Below are positions 27,005 through 36,590 of a DNA stretch of 64,000 bases, piece after piece. A program made the position numbers and the translations under genes. The stretch is taken from positions 1 to 64,000 of the forward strand of contig QHYZ01000070.1 of NCBI GenBank assembly GCA_003225295.1. The letters run 5' to 3'. The DNA is from Acidobacteriota bacterium (GTDB taxonomy: Bacteria; Acidobacteriota; Terriglobia; Acidiferrales; UBA7541). How positions within the stretch are numbered: the stretch's first letter is position 1; each line of letters opens with the position of its first letter. The notes under the pieces are model-generated. The model ran no database searches. It had not been told where the DNA came from and saw nothing but the letters and a program-made list of their open reading frames with translations.

Positions 27005-27038
27005 TCGTATCCCTACGTTTGTTCGTAGGAGATGATAC
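27005..27038. promoter_or_regulatory. 34-bp palindromic element matching the brnTA operator region
   Basis: Nested inverted repeats are visible: GTATC (27007-27011) with GATAC (27034-27038), and a perfect CCTACG-TTTGTT-CGTAGG hairpin (27012-27029). Aligned without gaps to 16012-16045 upstream of brnT, 26 of 34 positions are identical, including TCGTATC at the left and GAGATGATAC at the right. It lies about 130 bases upstream of the copper-monooxygenase gene. It may be a second binding site for the same regulator or the relic of another toxin-antitoxin locus. Confidence 0.45.
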
Positions 27039-27168
27039 TTCCAGTCGTCCCGAAAACGCAGTACAGGTGTAGAATCAACCGCTAGATGCCCAAATGCTCC
27101 TGCAGGCGGTGGCATCGCGAGTAACGGCATCGGGCCGTAGCTGTTTTTCTGTGGAGTCGGGAATTCAC

Positions 27169-28548
27169 ATGCGTCTATGGCAAACGTTCCTCCTTCTGTT
27201 CTGTATTGGATTGTGCGGCATTGCCGTGGCAGGTCAAGAAAATCCCACTGTTTCAAAACCGAAAATCACTTACAACCAAGACGTGGCGCCCCTGCTGCAA
27301 AAGCACTGCGTAGTCTGTCATCGGCCGAACGACATTGCTCCCATGTCGCTGATGACCTATGAGGAAGTGCTGCCGTTTGCTCGGATCATGCAGGAGAGCG
27401 TGGTGCAGCGCAAGATGCCCCCGTGGCATGCCGATCCTGGGTTCGGCGAGTTCAGCAATGACGCGCGCTTGACCGATGAGGAAATCGCGATCATAGACGC
27501 CTGGGTAAAAGGGGGAACAAAAAGAGGCGAGCCTGAAGCTTCCTCAGCGAACCCAGTGCTCACCCAAGGCTGGCATATCAAGCCGGACGTTGTGCTGACC
27601 GTTCCGGAATTCCTGGTCCCCAAAACTGCCCAAGACGATTACGAATACATCTACGTCCCCACAAATTTCACGGAAGACAAATGGATACAGGCCGCCGAGG
27701 TGCTTCCCGGTGATCGTCGTGTGGTTCATCACGCCACTGTGTCGGTGATCAATCAGTCCGAAGTAGCGAAGCATCTGGAAAAGCACGCCAAGACCGACGA
27801 AGGTGAAGACCAATATCATTACCGCACCGGAAAAGTGCTGCACCTCCGCCCCGATGCTCCGGTCATTGATGATGGGTGCGCAGCGCCGAATGGGGGCGGC
27901 GTTCCCGGCGAGTCTTCTGGCTACGTGAATATCGTGCCGGCGATCTATCTTCCGGGGCATTTGGCGGAGACGCGGCCTCCAGGCTATGCGCTGCGAGTTC
28001 CGGCGGGCGGCTATCTGCAATTTCAGATTCACTACAGCAATCATCATGGGCTGGATGTAAAGGATCGCACTAGCATCGGCTTGGTATTCGCTCGGGAACC
28101 CGTCCAGCATGAGATTGGGCAGTACGAAATTTGGAACAACATGTTTCTCATCCCTTCCAACGACGCCAATCACCGTGTGACTTCCTGCTTTACTTTGCCA
28201 AAGGATGTGATCGCTGTGGCCTACACGGCGCATATGCATTTTCGCGGCAAAAACATGTTGACCAAAGCCATTTATCCGGATGGTCGCGAAGAGGTGCTCC
28301 TCTACGTTCCCCATTTTGATTTTCGATGGCAGGAGACATACTTCTTGAAGAAGCAATTCTTGCTGCCCAAAGGCACGAAACTCATGACCATCGCTTATTT
28401 CGACAATTCCAAGGACAATTTTCAGAACCCCGATCCGTCCAAAGCAATTCGTTGGGGTGAACCCAGCGACGAGGAGATGATGGGTTTCTGGTTACAATTC
28501 GCCGATCCTCAGATGACCGCTGAAAAGTCTGCATTGAGCCAGAAATGA
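27169..28548 (+). CDS. Cytochrome c / copper type II monooxygenase-like protein
   Basis: A protein of about 459 residues, exported (MRLWQTFLLLFCIGLCGIAV). The first domain is a small c-type cytochrome with one haem motif (QKHCVVCHRPND, about residue 42) and the downstream methionine-containing region APMSLMTYEEV. The second domain resembles the copper type II ascorbate-dependent (PHM-like) monooxygenase fold, with candidate copper ligands in RRVVHHATV and YTAHMHFRGKNM. The chemistry is not established for this bacterial branch. The ATG at 27169 fits the signal peptide best; the longer frame from 27094 would bury it. The CRTAC1 gene follows after about 40 bases, so both are likely in one operon. 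Confidence 0.8.
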   Translation: MRLWQTFLLLFCIGLCGIAVAGQENPTVSKPKITYNQDVAPLLQKHCVVCHRPNDIAPMSLMTYEEVLPFARIMQESVVQRKMPPWHADPGFGEFSNDARLTDEEIAIIDAWVKGGTKRGEPEASSANPVLTQGWHIKPDVVLTVPEFLVPKTAQDDYEYIYVPTNFTEDKWIQAAEVLPGDRRVVHHATVSVINQSEVAKHLEKHAKTDEGEDQYHYRTGKVLHLRPDAPVIDDGCAAPNGGGVPGESSGYVNIVPAIYLPGHLAETRPPGYALRVPAGGYLQFQIHYSNHHGLDVKDRTSIGLVFAREPVQHEIGQYEIWNNMFLIPSNDANHRVTSCFTLPKDVIAVAYTAHMHFRGKNMLTKAIYPDGREEVLLYVPHFDFRWQETYFLKKQFLLPKGTKLMTIAYFDNSKDNFQNPDPSKAIRWGEPSDEEMMGFWLQFADPQMTAEKSALSQK

Positions 28549-28588
28549 TGGCCATTGGTCTGTTGAAACTTTTAAGGTTCTTTGCGCC

Positions 28589-30355
28589 TTGAATTTCAGC
28601 CGCCGTAACTTTGTTCGACTCGGGGTGGGAGCCGCGCTGTCACTGCGTGAGGCCCGCTTGCTGGCGCAGGGTGTAGCGAGCCACACCGCCAAGCCATTGC
28701 CAAGACCCGCAGCTTCCGGGCGTCCTTTCAACGCCCACTTCGTGGATGTCGCTGCCGCCGCGGGCCTGCATGCGCCGGTGATCTATGGTGACCCAGAAAT
28801 CAAGAAATACATCGTGGAGTCCACCGGATGCGGTTGCGCCTTCATTGATTACGATAATGATGGCTGGATGGATCTGTTTGTTCTATGCGGCACGCGCCTC
28901 GGAGGCGCCCCGGTGGGCACGACGAATCGGCTGTATAAGAATAACCGGGATGGGACATTTACGGATGTCACTGAAAAGGCAGGGTTGCGCTTGCTCGGGT
29001 GGGCCTGCGGAGTCTGCGTCGGAGACTACAACAACGATGGCTTTGACGATATCTTTTGCACCAATTTCGGGCAGAACGTGCTTTACCGCAACAACGGCGA
29101 CGGAACTTTCACCGATATTACCAAGCCGGCCGGGCTGTGGAGCGATCAACAGAGGTTTGGAGCCGGCTGCACCTTCCTGGATTACAACCGCGATGGACAT
29201 CTGGATCTCTTCGTTTCCAACTACGTTGGCTTTTCCTTTGAAAATGCCGCTGTTCCGGGGGAAAACGCCAACTGTAGGTGGAAAGGCATTCCCGTCGAAT
29301 GCGGACCGCGGGGGCTGCTCACGGGCAGGCATTCACTGTACCGCAACAACGGCGACGGAACCTTCACCGATGTAACGCAGCAAGCCGGCATCGCGCGCGC
29401 CGCAGCCACCTATGGCATGACTGTCGTAGCGGCGGATTTTGACGAAGACGGATGGCAGGACATCTATGTTGCCTGCGACTCCACTCCAAGTCTTTTGTTT
29501 ATGAACAATCGTGACGGAACTTTTCGCGAGGAAGGCGTGCTGCGGGGTGCGGCCCTGAGCGACGATGGCATGGAGCAAGCGGGCATGGGGATTGGCATCG
29601 GCGATTATGACCTGGACGGACACCTCGATCTATTCAAGACGCATTTTGCGGACGACGCCAACATCCTTTATCGCAACGACGGGAAGGGGAACTTTGAGGA
29701 TGCCACGGGGTCCTCGCATCTGGGGGTTGAAACACGATACGTCTGCTGGGGAGCTGGCATCGTGGACCTCGACAATGACGGTCTTCCAGATCTGTTCATG
29801 GTTACCGGCCATGTTTACCCGCAAGTGGAACGAACGCTGCCGCAATACCCCAATAAGACGCCACGCGTCGTCTTTCGGAACCTGGGCAAAGGCGTTTTCG
29901 AAGAACTCATCCAGGAGCCTGGTCCGGGTGTAGCGGCGGCACACTGTAGTCGGGGATGCGCGTTTGGAGACTTCGACAACGACGGGGATATCGACATACT
30001 GATCATCAATCTCAACGAGCCTCCCTCGCTTTTGCGCAATGACCTCACTGGTAAGTCCAACTGGATCAAAGTGAAATTGGACGGCGTGAAGTCCAATCGA
30101 AGTGCCATTGGAGCCAGGGTGCTTGTCCATTATGGAGGCAAGACCCAGGCGCAAGCGGTCCTGAGTCAATCCAGCTTTTTCTCGTGCAGCGATTCCCGCT
30201 TGCATTTCGGTTTGGGGAACTCCACTTTGGCGGACATCGACGTGTATTGGCCAAGTGGCCTGCACGAAACTTTTAAGCAAATCCCTGCCAATCGGCTCAT
30301 CACCCTCAAGGAAGGGGTGGGTCCCGTACCGAACCGCGGGTGGGCCAAAGTGTAA
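28589..30355 (+). CDS. CRTAC1-family protein with FG-GAP repeats and ASPIC/UnbV domain
   Basis: A 588-residue exported protein. The start is a TTG at 28589, because the Tat signal NFSRRNFVRLGVGAALSLRE begins immediately and no in-frame ATG lies upstream. Several calcium-binding FG-GAP/VCBS blades follow, such as DYDNDGWMDLFV, DYNNDGFDDIFC, DYNRDGHLDLFV and DLDNDGLPDLFM, forming an integrin-like propeller. The C-terminus is an ASPIC/UnbV domain (GARVLVHYGGKTQAQAVLSQ, then LHFGLGNS and DVYWPSG). These proteins are cell-surface or secreted and of unknown biochemical role. It is preceded by the cytochrome/monooxygenase gene (41 bases) and followed by a TonB receptor. Confidence 0.88.
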   Translation: MNFSRRNFVRLGVGAALSLREARLLAQGVASHTAKPLPRPAASGRPFNAHFVDVAAAAGLHAPVIYGDPEIKKYIVESTGCGCAFIDYDNDGWMDLFVLCGTRLGGAPVGTTNRLYKNNRDGTFTDVTEKAGLRLLGWACGVCVGDYNNDGFDDIFCTNFGQNVLYRNNGDGTFTDITKPAGLWSDQQRFGAGCTFLDYNRDGHLDLFVSNYVGFSFENAAVPGENANCRWKGIPVECGPRGLLTGRHSLYRNNGDGTFTDVTQQAGIARAAATYGMTVVAADFDEDGWQDIYVACDSTPSLLFMNNRDGTFREEGVLRGAALSDDGMEQAGMGIGIGDYDLDGHLDLFKTHFADDANILYRNDGKGNFEDATGSSHLGVETRYVCWGAGIVDLDNDGLPDLFMVTGHVYPQVERTLPQYPNKTPRVVFRNLGKGVFEELIQEPGPGVAAAHCSRGCAFGDFDNDGDIDILIINLNEPPSLLRNDLTGKSNWIKVKLDGVKSNRSAIGARVLVHYGGKTQAQAVLSQSSFFSCSDSRLHFGLGNSTLADIDVYWPSGLHETFKQIPANRLITLKEGVGPVPNRGWAKV

Positions 30356-30530
30356 CCAGCGATGCACAGAATCTTCACCTGCGCGTCCTGAATAGCGGGC
30401 CTAGCCGACGTTCACCAATTCCCGCCGCCCGCCGCCCGGCCGCCGACGCAAATTCAATAAAGGGTGCGACTGCATAGGCGCATCCAAAGCGAAACTCAGA
30501 TAGCCCAGGCAAGCCTCGGCAGATTCGGTT

Positions 30531-30595
30531 TTCTAATGCCATTTCATTAGAATAACGAAATTGTGCTTGACTTTCGTATGGAATGGGACTACAAC
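30531..30595 (+). promoter_or_regulatory. Candidate promoter with upstream palindrome before TonB receptor
   Basis: A perfect 8-bp inverted repeat TTCTAATG/CATTAGAA (30531-30538 and 30545-30552) is followed by a -35-like TTGACT (30567-30572), a 17-base spacer and a -10-like TACAAC (30590-30595). The receptor ATG is at 30737, giving a leader of about 140 bases. The palindrome just upstream of the -35 box suits an activator or repressor site. The remainder of this 380-base gap shows nothing else. Confidence 0.35.
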
Positions 30596-30736
30596 AGGGC
30601 GCAAATGGGGTGGCTCTTGTCGTTTCTTGTGTACGACTTGCGCTTACATCTCTGTGTAATGCAAATGTGTCGCGGCCGCTTGGTGCATCGGCAAGGCGAG
30701 TATTACCGCCTTTAGATAACCTTCGCGGGAGGAAAA

Positions 30737-33700
30737 ATGCTGCATCTCAGAAAGCTTTGCTTTGCCTTTTTAGTGGCGATTATCGTTTTGGCGCTCGCGC
30801 CTACGTCTGGCTGGAGCCAGAACGTCTATGGCACCATCGCCGGAACGGTTACGGATACAAGTGGAGCTGCCGTTGCCAACGCGATAGTCACATTGACGAA
30901 TCTGGATACCGCTCAAAAGCGCAGCATAGAAACCGACTCGTCCGGCAACTACACGTTCGTGAATATCTTGCCCGGCCGCTACAAGTTGGAGGGAGAAAAG
31001 ACCGGCTTCAAGAAGTTTGTGCGCGAGCCAATCCTGGTGCAGATCGAAAGCGGGTTGAGAGTGGATATCTCTCTGCCAGTTGGAGCGCAGACCGAGACTG
31101 TCGAGGTGACCGGCGAGGCGCCGTTGCTCCAGCCGGAAACGAACTCGCTGGGGCAAGTGGTGGAACAGCGAACCGTGACGGAGCTGCCGCTCAACGGGCG
31201 CAACCCGCTGGCACTCGTCGGCCTGGTGCCGGGCGTTGTGCCACAGGGCACCCCGTCGGCTGGCAATTCTTCGGCGGGCAATCCCGTTGGCGCTAATCCC
31301 TTCGCTCTCGGAGATTTTCAAGTTGGCGGAGGTATGGCCGGGCAGAGTCAGATCCTGATCGATGGTGTGCCTACCAATGGAGCGTACCTGAACGTTGTGA
31401 CCGTGATACCCACGCAAGATGCCATCGAGGAATTCAAAGTCCAGACGAACAATCTGGGTCCCGAGTACGGGCGATTTGCCGGCGGAGTCATCAACCTGTC
31501 AACAAAATCCGGCACCAACACTTTCCATGGTTCGGCCTATGAGTTCCTGCGGAATAAAGTGCTGAATGCGAATGGCTTCTTCGACAACAGCAGCGGCCTC
31601 GCCCGTCCTCCGTTTACCCAAAACCAGTTTGGCGCCAACGTGGGAGGGCCCGTTCTGAAGGATAGGTTATTCTTCTTCTCCAGCTATGAGGGCTTTCGGC
31701 AGCGTCAGGGAAATGTCTTTTTGGGATGGGTTCCCACCCAAGCTGAGCGCGGCGGAGACTTTTCACAGGCAGGGTCAACCCATACGACCTCAGTCCTTCC
31801 TATTTACGACCCGCTCACCAGTACGAACTGCATCTCAAGCAATCCGACTTGCAGAACGGCCTTCATGGGAAACGTGATTCCGACCGGCCGAATCGACCCT
31901 ACGGCCCAGGCGCTTTTGTCCTACATGCCGATGCCGAATCAGGTAGGCAATCCGAACGGTAACTTTGCCGAGAACTATAGCAGTGGCGGCGACGTCGACC
32001 AGTACAACGAGCGCATTGACTATAACCTGAGTGCGAAGCAGAGAATTTTCGGCCGGTACACGCATTCTAAAATACTATCGCTCCCCAACAACCCTTATAA
32101 TGGTATATGCACGGACCGCTGTACCGAAACCACCTACGCTCACCAGGTTTCCCTGGGTGACACGATTGCGTTTTCACCCAAGACCATCTTGGACTTGCAC
32201 ATTGGTTACACGCGGTATGTTTACCTGCGCACGCCGCTTAGCCAAGGCATCGACTTGTCGAAGTTTGGTGCAAACTGGGCGGCCTTAGCCCCCCAGATGA
32301 CCTACACTCACATTCCGGACGTGTGCATATCGCAGACGAACGGTGATAATCACTGGGGCGCCGGCAGTTGGTGCACTCAAGGAGCCGGAAGCGGCATCGG
32401 CGCTTGGGACGACACGTACAGCTTTACCCCCTCGCTCTCCAGGATTATGGGTAAACACGCCCTCAAAGTCGGCGGAGAATTCCGCGTGCTCCGCAACAAC
32501 TACTATCAGAGCAACGATCCTGCCGGCTTGTACTATTTTGATGCCCGCATGACGGCGGCAAACCCTACCGTCGGCACGTCTGGGGCTAACGGTTCAACGG
32601 GGAATGGCTTTGCTTCTTTCCTGCTCGGCTACGGGACAGACAACACCAGCAGCAGCGTGACCGAGCCCGCAAGGACGGCCGACCAGAATCTTTACAAGGC
32701 GATATACGCTGGCGATACCTTCCAGCTCACCAGGAAGATCACCTTGAACCTGGGGGTCCGCGTCGACCTCCAGGGGGACTGGACGGAGCGGTTTAATCGC
32801 ATTGTTGTTTTCAACCCCTCCGAAACGAGTCCCATTGGGGCCGCGGCCGGAATGCCGAATCTGAAGGGCGCATATGATCTAGTGAGCAGCACGCAACACC
32901 CCAGCCGCAGTGCATTTAGCTCCTGGAACCATGTCAGCCCGCGCCTTGGGGTTTCCTACCAATTGGATAAGAATACGGTTATCCGGACCGGCTACGGAAT
33001 TTTTTACCTGCCGGTTGATATCCGCTGGAACGATGCTCCCCACAACCTCTTCATCAACAGTTTCAACACGTCTTGGCAAGCAGTGCAGTCGGATGGAGTT
33101 ACCCCCAAGAATCCCTTGTCCAATCCTTTCCCGGTCAGCGGAATCACTCCGCCCTTCGGTAGGGACCAGGGCTTGATCAACGTACAAGGGGGTGGCAACG
33201 AAGCGCCAGTGAACGGTAACCCTGCACCTAACGTGCAGCAGTGGAACTTCGACATCCAACGTCAGTTTCCCGGCAATCTGCTGGTTGACGTAGCTTATGC
33301 GGGGTCCAAGGGCACACATTTGCCCATGCATGATCAGACCCTCAACCAATTGGCGCCCCAGTTTCTGCCCAAGAATGCTGCGGATGTGACCGCCCTAAAG
33401 ACACAGGTTCACAACCCATTCGCCGGGAATTGCCCTCCCCCTAACACTGCGCTTTGCACTGGGCCCGTGCAATCAGGTGGCATAGGCACCAATCCGACGG
33501 TAATGGCAGCGCAGTTGCTGCTGCCATTCCCGCAGTATGACAATGTGGCCATGTCCGAGCCCGATAACCGCGATTCCATTTATCATTCCATGCAGGCGAA
33601 GGTCGAGAAGCGCTTCGCTGCGGGCGCGCAGGTGCTTGCCTCCTACACCGTCTCCAAACTCATCGATGACACCAACTCGGAGATCAACTGGTTGGAAGCC

Positions 33701-34345
33701 TCTCCGGTGGGCTGGAACGACGCCAATGTTAACAACCTGCGTGGCGAGAGAAGCTTGGATGCCTTCGACGTTTCTCAGCGCTTCGTACTTGCTTCCGTTC
33801 TTGACCTGCCTTTTGGCAAAGGCAAGAAGTATGCGAATAACCTCGGCGGAGTTGCCAATAGGCTCATCGGCGGGTGGGGAATCAATACCATCATTACCTT
33901 CCAGCGCGGCTTCCCGATTATCATCGGCGGGTGCCCGGGCTTGCTCAGCGACTCCGGTGTCCCGAACGTGGGCTGTTCCCGCAATACGAGAACGGCCTTG
34001 TCGAAGCTGACCTCCGGCTCTCTGGACGCACGGCTGGCCCACTGGTTTGACACTTCCGTGTTCACGCATACCAACGATTACAGCTACGGCACCGACTCGC
34101 GTACCGAGCCGAATATACGGAGCGACGGAATGAAGAACTTTGACTTTGCGGTTTTCAAGAACACCAAGTTCGGTCCGGACGAAAGGCTTGGCGTAGAGTT
34201 CCGCGCAGAGTTCTTCAACGGGTTCAACCACCCGCAGTTCAGTCCGCCGAATAGCGGCTGTTGCGGTAGTAGCGATTTTGGGCGAGTAAGCGGACAGTAC
34301 AATCTTCCGCGCCAAGTCCAGTTCGCGTTGCGGTTCACCTTCTAA
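30737..34345 (+). CDS. Oar-like TonB-dependent receptor
   Basis: A 1,202-residue outer-membrane receptor. The ATG has a near-ideal GGGAGGAAAA before it. Signal peptide LCFAFLVAIIVLALAPTSGW, then a carboxypeptidase-regulatory domain (YGTIAGTVTDTSGAAVANAI), a plug with TELPLNGRNPLALVGLVPGV and ILIDGVPTN, and a long barrel. It ends RQVQFALRFTF with the terminal aromatic residue expected for outer-membrane insertion. The length matches the acidobacterial Oar-like family (about 1,100-1,250). It follows the CRTAC1 gene by about 380 bases and precedes the TPR gene by about 90. The transported substrate is unknown. Confidence 0.9.
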   Translation: MLHLRKLCFAFLVAIIVLALAPTSGWSQNVYGTIAGTVTDTSGAAVANAIVTLTNLDTAQKRSIETDSSGNYTFVNILPGRYKLEGEKTGFKKFVREPILVQIESGLRVDISLPVGAQTETVEVTGEAPLLQPETNSLGQVVEQRTVTELPLNGRNPLALVGLVPGVVPQGTPSAGNSSAGNPVGANPFALGDFQVGGGMAGQSQILIDGVPTNGAYLNVVTVIPTQDAIEEFKVQTNNLGPEYGRFAGGVINLSTKSGTNTFHGSAYEFLRNKVLNANGFFDNSSGLARPPFTQNQFGANVGGPVLKDRLFFFSSYEGFRQRQGNVFLGWVPTQAERGGDFSQAGSTHTTSVLPIYDPLTSTNCISSNPTCRTAFMGNVIPTGRIDPTAQALLSYMPMPNQVGNPNGNFAENYSSGGDVDQYNERIDYNLSAKQRIFGRYTHSKILSLPNNPYNGICTDRCTETTYAHQVSLGDTIAFSPKTILDLHIGYTRYVYLRTPLSQGIDLSKFGANWAALAPQMTYTHIPDVCISQTNGDNHWGAGSWCTQGAGSGIGAWDDTYSFTPSLSRIMGKHALKVGGEFRVLRNNYYQSNDPAGLYYFDARMTAANPTVGTSGANGSTGNGFASFLLGYGTDNTSSSVTEPARTADQNLYKAIYAGDTFQLTRKITLNLGVRVDLQGDWTERFNRIVVFNPSETSPIGAAAGMPNLKGAYDLVSSTQHPSRSAFSSWNHVSPRLGVSYQLDKNTVIRTGYGIFYLPVDIRWNDAPHNLFINSFNTSWQAVQSDGVTPKNPLSNPFPVSGITPPFGRDQGLINVQGGGNEAPVNGNPAPNVQQWNFDIQRQFPGNLLVDVAYAGSKGTHLPMHDQTLNQLAPQFLPKNAADVTALKTQVHNPFAGNCPPPNTALCTGPVQSGGIGTNPTVMAAQLLLPFPQYDNVAMSEPDNRDSIYHSMQAKVEKRFAAGAQVLASYTVSKLIDDTNSEINWLEASPVGWNDANVNNLRGERSLDAFDVSQRFVLASVLDLPFGKGKKYANNLGGVANRLIGGWGINTIITFQRGFPIIIGGCPGLLSDSGVPNVGCSRNTRTALSKLTSGSLDARLAHWFDTSVFTHTNDYSYGTDSRTEPNIRSDGMKNFDFAVFKNTKFGPDERLGVEFRAEFFNGFNHPQFSPPNSGCCGSSDFGRVSGQYNLPRQVQFALRFTF

Positions 34346-34363
34346 CCTCCTGACGTCGGCGTC

Positions 34364-34381
34364 GGGCGGACCTTCCCGCCC
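34364..34381 (+). terminator. GC-rich hairpin after TonB receptor
   Basis: A perfect stem GGGCGG/CCGCCC with a six-base loop lies 19 bases after the receptor stop codon. There is no T run, so termination would be weak; it could also stabilise the mRNA end ahead of the TPR gene. Confidence 0.35.
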
Positions 34382-34432
34382 GGCGCACGACTCTCTTCTC
34401 TGGTAACATTCTGCTTGGAAACATCCTTTTCC

Positions 34433-36478
34433 ATGTGCTCCAAGGGGAACAGTGTCGATCCATCGCCTCGCCGAACTTCCTTGATTGCGTGCCTCCGATC
34501 GAATTTTGCTGGCCTGCTGTCTGCCTGGCGTGAAAAGACTTGGCCGAAAGCGACCATCTTCATTTTTCTTGCCCTATGGTCGCTGGTTCCCTCATTGGCA
34601 ACTTGCCAGACATCCGAAGGGCAGGTCGAAGCGTTTTTCCGCGCCGGCCAAGAGGCTATGAAGCAAGGGCAGTTCGCTCGTGCTGCCGAAGAATTCAAGA
34701 AGGTGCTGGCGCTTGATCCGACCCTACTGGAGGCTGAGGTCAATCTTGGCCTTGCTTACCAGAGCCTCTTCGAGTACGAGCTAGCAGTGCGGCACCTGAC
34801 GAAAGCGCTGCGCGAAAGACCGAACCTGCTTGGCCCCACCGTAATCGTCGGAATGGATTACCTTAAACTGGGTGCCCCGGAAAAGGCCATTCCCTTCCTC
34901 CAGCGTGCGCTGAAGCTTGATCCATCGAGCCGCGAGGCCCGCCAGGCTTTGGCTTCGGTATACCTGGGCCAGGAAAATTTCCAAAACGCGGCCGAGGTGT
35001 TTCGTCAGATCGCCGTCCATGATTCCGACAAGTCCGAGGCCTGGTTCAAACTCGGACACGAATACCTTGACCTGTCTGCCAGTTTGGCCTATCGGGGAGC
35101 GCATTTGTATCGTGAATCGGCCTGGGGGCATCGTTTTCTCGGTGATCTCTTGTTTCAGCGCAGCCGTTGGGAAGATGCCGTGAAGGAGTACCGCAAGGCC
35201 CTGGACATTGAGCCACGGCAGTCCGGCTTGCACACATCGTTGGGCCAAGCCTATCTGCATGCGGGGAAATTGGAAGAAGCCGAAACGGAGTTTCACCTCG
35301 AGCTCGAGCCCGATTCACGAAATGAGCTCGCCTGGCTCGGCTTGGCCAATCTGCAACTGGCCCGGGGCCAAGCTACAGCAGCGCTTGAGTCTCTCGGAAA
35401 AGTTTGGGAAATCTCTCCTGAATTCTTGGTTGTGCAACGGGGCTTCCCCTCGATCGAACTCCTTCAGGAGTCGGCAAAAACTTCCATATCGCGCCTGCAG
35501 GACGAACCAGAAGGAGCGGCCAAGCATTTTTTGTTGGTGGCTCTATACACCACCACGAATGAAAGCGCTCTTTCAGACCGCCAATGGGAAGCCTTACAAG
35601 GCGACTTCCGGGCATGGCGGCAGGGATCGAATGGCGGCGGGCTAGTCCAACCGCATCAGGAACCCTGCAAGGCCCATCACTATTCTACCTGCGCAGATTC
35701 GCTGCAAGCCCGAAAGCATCTAACCGACGCGGAGCGGTTACTGCTGGGAAAAACGCACTTCACCTTGCGACAATACGAACCCGCGGCTGATTGGTTAGCG
35801 CAGGTGCCGGGCGTCACCAACGAAAATGCCGAGGCCAGCTACTGGTTGGCGCGCACCTACCAAGCGCTCGGGGCTGAGGCGTATGCGCAACTGGAGGAAT
35901 CCTTTCCCAACGCCTGGCGTACGCACCAGTTGCGTGCCGAAAGCTACGCCCTTCGCCAGGATCCCGACGACGCTCTCAAAGAGTTTCGTGCGGCTCTGCA
36001 GTTGCAGCCCCAGGAGGCAGAACTTCACGAAGCGCTCGGGGAACTTTACCTGGACAATCATTCTGATGATGATGCGCAGAGTGAGCTCGAGAGAGCATTG
36101 GCGCTGGATCCCTCGCGCACGCACGCGCTGTATCTGCTGGGACGCTTCTACGTGCAAAAACGGGAAAACGAAAAGGCGCTGTCGTATCTGCAGCGTGCGC
36201 TGCGACTTCAACCGGATTTGGCTGAAGCCAACGGCTTGTTGGGGACCGCCTACGTGCGCCTAGGACAGTTTGCCAATGCCATCCCGAAACTCAAGAAAGC
36301 GTCTCCTATCGACCATTACGGGAACGTCCATTATCAGTTGTATTTGGCCTATCGGAAGCTCGGCCAAGCCGAACTCGCGCAGAAAGCCTTAGCGCGCTCG
36401 CAAGATCTCCGCCGAAGCTCTCTTGAACACGACCAGGCGCTGATCTTGGGAGCTCCGCAGCCGGAACCTGAACGGTAG
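34433..36478 (+). CDS. Exported tetratricopeptide-repeat protein
   Basis: A protein of about 681 residues made almost entirely of TPRs. A hydrophobic export segment (ATIFIFLALWSLVPSLATCQ) is followed by repeats such as GQFARAAEEFKKVLALDPTL, EKAIPFLQRALKLDPSSREA, DAVKEYRKALDIEPRQSGLH and EKALSYLQRALRLQPDLAEA. The middle part (about 300-430) is less regular and has a cysteine-containing insert (EPCKAHHYSTCADSL). The start is uncertain: ATG 34433 is used here, and a TTG at 34415 is in frame. TPR proteins act as scaffolds. Position behind the receptor and CRTAC1 genes suggests a cell-envelope role, which is inference. A hairpin resembling an IS200/IS605 end begins within ten bases of the stop. 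Confidence 0.82.
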   Translation: MCSKGNSVDPSPRRTSLIACLRSNFAGLLSAWREKTWPKATIFIFLALWSLVPSLATCQTSEGQVEAFFRAGQEAMKQGQFARAAEEFKKVLALDPTLLEAEVNLGLAYQSLFEYELAVRHLTKALRERPNLLGPTVIVGMDYLKLGAPEKAIPFLQRALKLDPSSREARQALASVYLGQENFQNAAEVFRQIAVHDSDKSEAWFKLGHEYLDLSASLAYRGAHLYRESAWGHRFLGDLLFQRSRWEDAVKEYRKALDIEPRQSGLHTSLGQAYLHAGKLEEAETEFHLELEPDSRNELAWLGLANLQLARGQATAALESLGKVWEISPEFLVVQRGFPSIELLQESAKTSISRLQDEPEGAAKHFLLVALYTTTNESALSDRQWEALQGDFRAWRQGSNGGGLVQPHQEPCKAHHYSTCADSLQARKHLTDAERLLLGKTHFTLRQYEPAADWLAQVPGVTNENAEASYWLARTYQALGAEAYAQLEESFPNAWRTHQLRAESYALRQDPDDALKEFRAALQLQPQEAELHEALGELYLDNHSDDDAQSELERALALDPSRTHALYLLGRFYVQKRENEKALSYLQRALRLQPDLAEANGLLGTAYVRLGQFANAIPKLKKASPIDHYGNVHYQLYLAYRKLGQAELAQKALARSQDLRRSSLEHDQALILGAPQPEPER

Positions 36479-36483
36479 TGAAG

Positions 36484-36541
36484 TTGACATCCTCCTCTTC
36501 CTAAAGGGAGAGGATTCCTACGGAGCCGGATGTTGGTCCGG
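36484..36541. mobile_element. Possible IS200/IS605-type element end (hairpin remnant)
   Basis: TTGACATCC (36484-36492) is followed by a stem TCCTCTTCC-TAAA-GGGAGAGGA (36493-36514) and then a second small stem CCGGA/TCCGG (36526-36541). The pattern TTGACATCC, C-rich stem, CCTAAAG loop, G-rich stem, GGATTCCT resembles subterminal hairpins of IS200/IS605-family elements as I recall them. No tnpA or tnpB gene is present. It sits directly after the TPR gene. A related hairpin lies at 52653. Confidence 0.35.
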
Positions 36542-36590
36542 TCTCTTCGGTGGGTTCCTCCCACAAGCAGTGCAGATCCATTCCATCAGT

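Noticed and set aside
30578-30610. BrnT-like start (MEWDYNRAQ) before the TonB receptor
   Set aside because: Only about nine residues resemble BrnT and the rest of the frame does not; the same bases fit the -10 region of a promoter.
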